Below, piece after piece: positions 40,630 to 43,922 of a stretch of DNA of 43,922 nucleotides. The stretch covers positions 1 to 43,922 of the forward strand of contig NZ_LMZQ01000051.1 of NCBI RefSeq assembly GCF_001442625.1, in the 5' to 3' direction. Each line of letters begins with the position of its first letter. The first letter of the stretch is position 1. This DNA is from Pedobacter ginsenosidimutans (lineage in GTDB: Bacteria > Bacteroidota > Bacteroidia > Sphingobacteriales > Sphingobacteriaceae). Both the position numbers and the translations under genes were made by a program. The notes under the pieces are model-generated. The model worked only from the letters and a program-made list of their open reading frames with translations. It was not told where the DNA came from and made no database searches.

Positions 40630-42762
40630 TTAATCTGGAATTAGGGTAAAATCGATTTGACGTTTAGAAAGATCTACTTTTTTCACCCTGATCATCACTT
40701 CATCACCCAATTGGTATTTTTTCTTTTTGCGTTGGCCTACTATGCAGTAATTTTTCTCATCGAGCACATAAAAATCGTCTGATATGTCTCTTAAGCGGAT
40801 CATACCTTCACATTTATTCTCTTCAATCTCTACATACATACCCCATTCGGTAACACCCGAAATAATACCTTTGTACTCCGTACCGATATTATTCTCTAAG
40901 TATTCGGCCTGTTTGTATTTAATAGAAGCACGTTCGGCATCAGCAGCTCTTTTCTCCATGGCTGAAGAATGAACGCAGGCCACTTCGTAAAACTCCATAT
41001 CTGCCGATTTACCACCGTCTAAGTAAGTTTGTAAAAGCCTGTGTGCCATTACATCGGGATAACGACGGATAGGGGAAGTAAAGTGCGTGTAATATTCAAA
41101 TGCCAGACCATAGTGGCTGGTTTTTTTAGTAGAATAAATTGCTTTTGCCATTGATCTTATGGCCAGTGAAGTTAGAATATTTTGTTCTTTCTTACCTTCA
41201 ACATCATTCATTAGGTTATTTAGCGATTTTGCAATTTCTTTATCCGATTTGGTGTTGATTTTATAACCGAAACGCGAAGCAAAGGTTGCGAAAGTATTCA
41301 GGGTTTCCATATTTGGTGAATCGTGCACGCGATAAACAAAGGTCAGTTTGTCTTTTCCTTTAGTCTTCTTGGCGATAAACTCGGCAACTTTACGGTTGGC
41401 CAGAAGCATGTAGTCTTCAATCAGTTTATGGGCATCTTTACGTTCCTTAACATAAACACCAATTGGCTTGCCAGCTTCATCAAGCTTGAATTTAACTTCA
41501 GTACTTTCGAAACTGATGGCCCCGTTTTTGAATTTGCGGTCGCGAAGGATATAAGCCAATTCATTCAGTTTCAATATTTCTTGAGCATAATCGCCTGCTT
41601 TATTTTCGATTACTTCCTGCGCTTCTTCATAGCTGAATCTTCGATCGGAGTGGATCACCGTTCTTCCATACCATTCAGACTGGATGTTGGCTTGTTCATC
41701 TAATTCAAAAACCGCTGCAAAACACAATTTATCTTCGTGCGGGCGCAATGAACATACTCCATTACTCAAACGCTCTGGCAACATCGGAATTACACGGTCT
41801 ACCAGATAAACAGAGGTCGCACGACTATAAGCTTCTTTATCCAGTTCGGTTCCCTGAATTACATAATGCGAAACATCGGCAATGTGTACACCTATTTCGT
41901 GGTTTCCATTAGGAAGTTTTTGATAAGAAATGGCATCATCGAAATCTTTCGCATCTGCCGGGTCTATGGTAAAAGTTAATACTTTTCTAAAATCTTTTCT
42001 TTTGGCAATTTCTGCTGCAGGAATTTCTTCAGGAATGGCATTGGCTTCGCGCTCAACCTGAGGTGGAAATTCTAATGGAAAACCGTACTGTGCTAAAATA
42101 GCATTCATTTCAGTATTGTTTTCGCCCTGGTTACCCAGTACATGTTTAACAATACCGATCGGGTTTTTTGCACTTTCAGGCCAATCTGATAGGGTTACCA
42201 ATACACGCTGGCCGTTTTTGGCTTCGTGGATATCGGCCAATGGTACAAAAATATCGTGCATCATTTTTTTATCATCAGCAATTACAAATGCAAAACGATC
42301 TGAAATCTTGATTACACCTGTAAAATCTGATTTTGCTCTTTTAATAATTTCGACAACTTCACCATCGTTTTTACGACCGCTTTTCTTTGCAAAAACATAA
42401 GCCTTTACGGTATCACCGTGTAATGCATTTTTGAGTTTTCGCGGGGCTACAAAAATATCCTTTTCAAATTCATCTTCTGGAACGATATATGCAGATCCAT
42501 CGGCAGTCATATCAACCGTACCGATAATAAAATTCTGCAGTTCTTTAAGTTTAAATTTACCTTTTTCTGGTTCTAAGAAAATCCCTGCACTTTTTCCTTC
42601 TTTTAAGATCTCGAGAATGGTTTCTCTAGATTCTTGATCGTTCAAATTTAATTTGGCCGAAACCTGCTTGTAATTAAGCAGCTGATTATTGTTTTTTTCA
42701 AAAACATCACTAACCAATTGATTCAGAACCAATTTTATATTTGCCGATTTTTTCTTTGCCAT
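40630..42762 (-). CDS. rnr: Ribonuclease R
   Basis: A 710-residue RNB-family 3'-5' exoribonuclease. Domains in order: an N-terminal helix-turn-helix-like region (1-75), cold-shock domains (about 80-215), the RNB catalytic domain with Asp267, Asp273, Asp275 and Asp276 in TIDPADAKDFDDAIS, the TSPIRRYPDVMAHRLLQ signature, and a C-terminal S1 domain (YKGIISGVTEWGMYVEIEEN) ending just after KKVDLSKRQIDFTL. It degrades structured RNA. The likely -7 box is TATCTTCG on the minus strand (42788-42781), one mismatch from consensus. It is the first gene of a unit with the polyprenyl synthetase. Confidence 0.95.
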   Translation of the reverse strand: MAKKKSANIKLVLNQLVSDVFEKNNNQLLNYKQVSAKLNLNDQESRETILEILKEGKSAGIFLEPEKGKFKLKELQNFIIGTVDMTADGSAYIVPEDEFEKDIFVAPRKLKNALHGDTVKAYVFAKKSGRKNDGEVVEIIKRAKSDFTGVIKISDRFAFVIADDKKMMHDIFVPLADIHEAKNGQRVLVTLSDWPESAKNPIGIVKHVLGNQGENNTEMNAILAQYGFPLEFPPQVEREANAIPEEIPAAEIAKRKDFRKVLTFTIDPADAKDFDDAISYQKLPNGNHEIGVHIADVSHYVIQGTELDKEAYSRATSVYLVDRVIPMLPERLSNGVCSLRPHEDKLCFAAVFELDEQANIQSEWYGRTVIHSDRRFSYEEAQEVIENKAGDYAQEILKLNELAYILRDRKFKNGAISFESTEVKFKLDEAGKPIGVYVKERKDAHKLIEDYMLLANRKVAEFIAKKTKGKDKLTFVYRVHDSPNMETLNTFATFASRFGYKINTKSDKEIAKSLNNLMNDVEGKKEQNILTSLAIRSMAKAIYSTKKTSHYGLAFEYYTHFTSPIRRYPDVMAHRLLQTYLDGGKSADMEFYEVACVHSSAMEKRAADAERASIKYKQAEYLENNIGTEYKGIISGVTEWGMYVEIEENKCEGMIRLRDISDDFYVLDEKNYCIVGQRKKKKYQLGDEVMIRVKKVDLSKRQIDFTLIPD

Positions 42763-43922
<1,160 letters not shown>

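Noticed and set aside
41323..41703. 126-codon frame antisense to rnr
   Set aside because: It overlaps the conserved RNB domain on the opposite strand and has no features of its own.

Overview
The window looks like a chromosomal segment of a Bacteroidota bacterium of the family Sphingobacteriaceae, probably Pedobacter or a close relative. The DNA is AT-rich. Strong promoters match the Bacteroidota pattern TTG-N17-23-TAnnTTTG. The gene content includes futalosine-route menaquinone synthesis (mqnC), paired DUF3857 proteins, a GLPGLI family protein, outer-membrane barrels with carboxypeptidase-regulatory N-termini, and many secreted proteins or lipoproteins. The genus is inferred from gene content and intergenic repeat style. 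No rRNA, tRNA, CRISPR array, prophage or intact insertion sequence was seen.

Layout. 1-5.6 kb: two ferritin-like secreted proteins (the first cut by the window edge), mqnC, and an M16 peptidase pair (one with the zinc motif, one without). 5.6-11 kb, minus strand: ppnP, two DUF3857 transglutaminase-like proteins and a fatty acid hydroxylase. 11-15.8 kb: guaB, then a TonB-dependent receptor preceded by a tiny ORF with three consecutive Cys codons. 15.8-23.1 kb: a LOG family protein, a MaoC hydratase, a lipoprotein, DUF1801 and DUF2721 proteins, an acyl-CoA carboxylase carboxyltransferase subunit, an M19 dipeptidase and trxB. 23.1-31 kb: a small anchored protein, a GH20 hexosaminidase, a lipoprotein, dgkA, a DUF922 secreted zincin, an ECF sigma factor overlapping a membrane protein gene, a dicarboxylate/amino-acid symporter and another anchored protein. 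31-36.8 kb: a BlaI-type repressor with an M56 metallopeptidase, converging on a GLPGLI/outer-membrane-barrel pair. 37.4-38.3 kb: rplU-rpmA. 38.5-42.8 kb: a secreted protein with a Gly/Arg/Met-rich tail, a polyprenyl synthetase and rnr. The right edge holds a partial sialidase-like gene.

How parts may work together. The most coherent regulatory unit is 31.08-36.79 kb. The blaI-like gene and the distant, oppositely oriented GLPGLI/barrel operon carry nearly identical operators: three half-sites with the same spacing, TTCGTA-N4-TACGAA/T-N3-TTCGTA. This predicts that the repressor and its membrane protease control the barrel operon. The second regulatory candidate is the Cys-codon leader ORF before the TonB receptor. 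Its Cys-codon run can pair with RNA just ahead of the receptor start, as expected of a cysteine-responsive attenuator. MqnC and the polyprenyl synthetase could both serve menaquinone synthesis.

Intergenic DNA is rich in palindromic and dispersed repeats. Several families recur within the window: a 47-bp inverted pair around rplU-rpmA, long palindromes on both sides of the TonB receptor, CTGTCAGATG hairpins on both sides of the M19 dipeptidase, and an about 85-107 bp element in two inverted copies.
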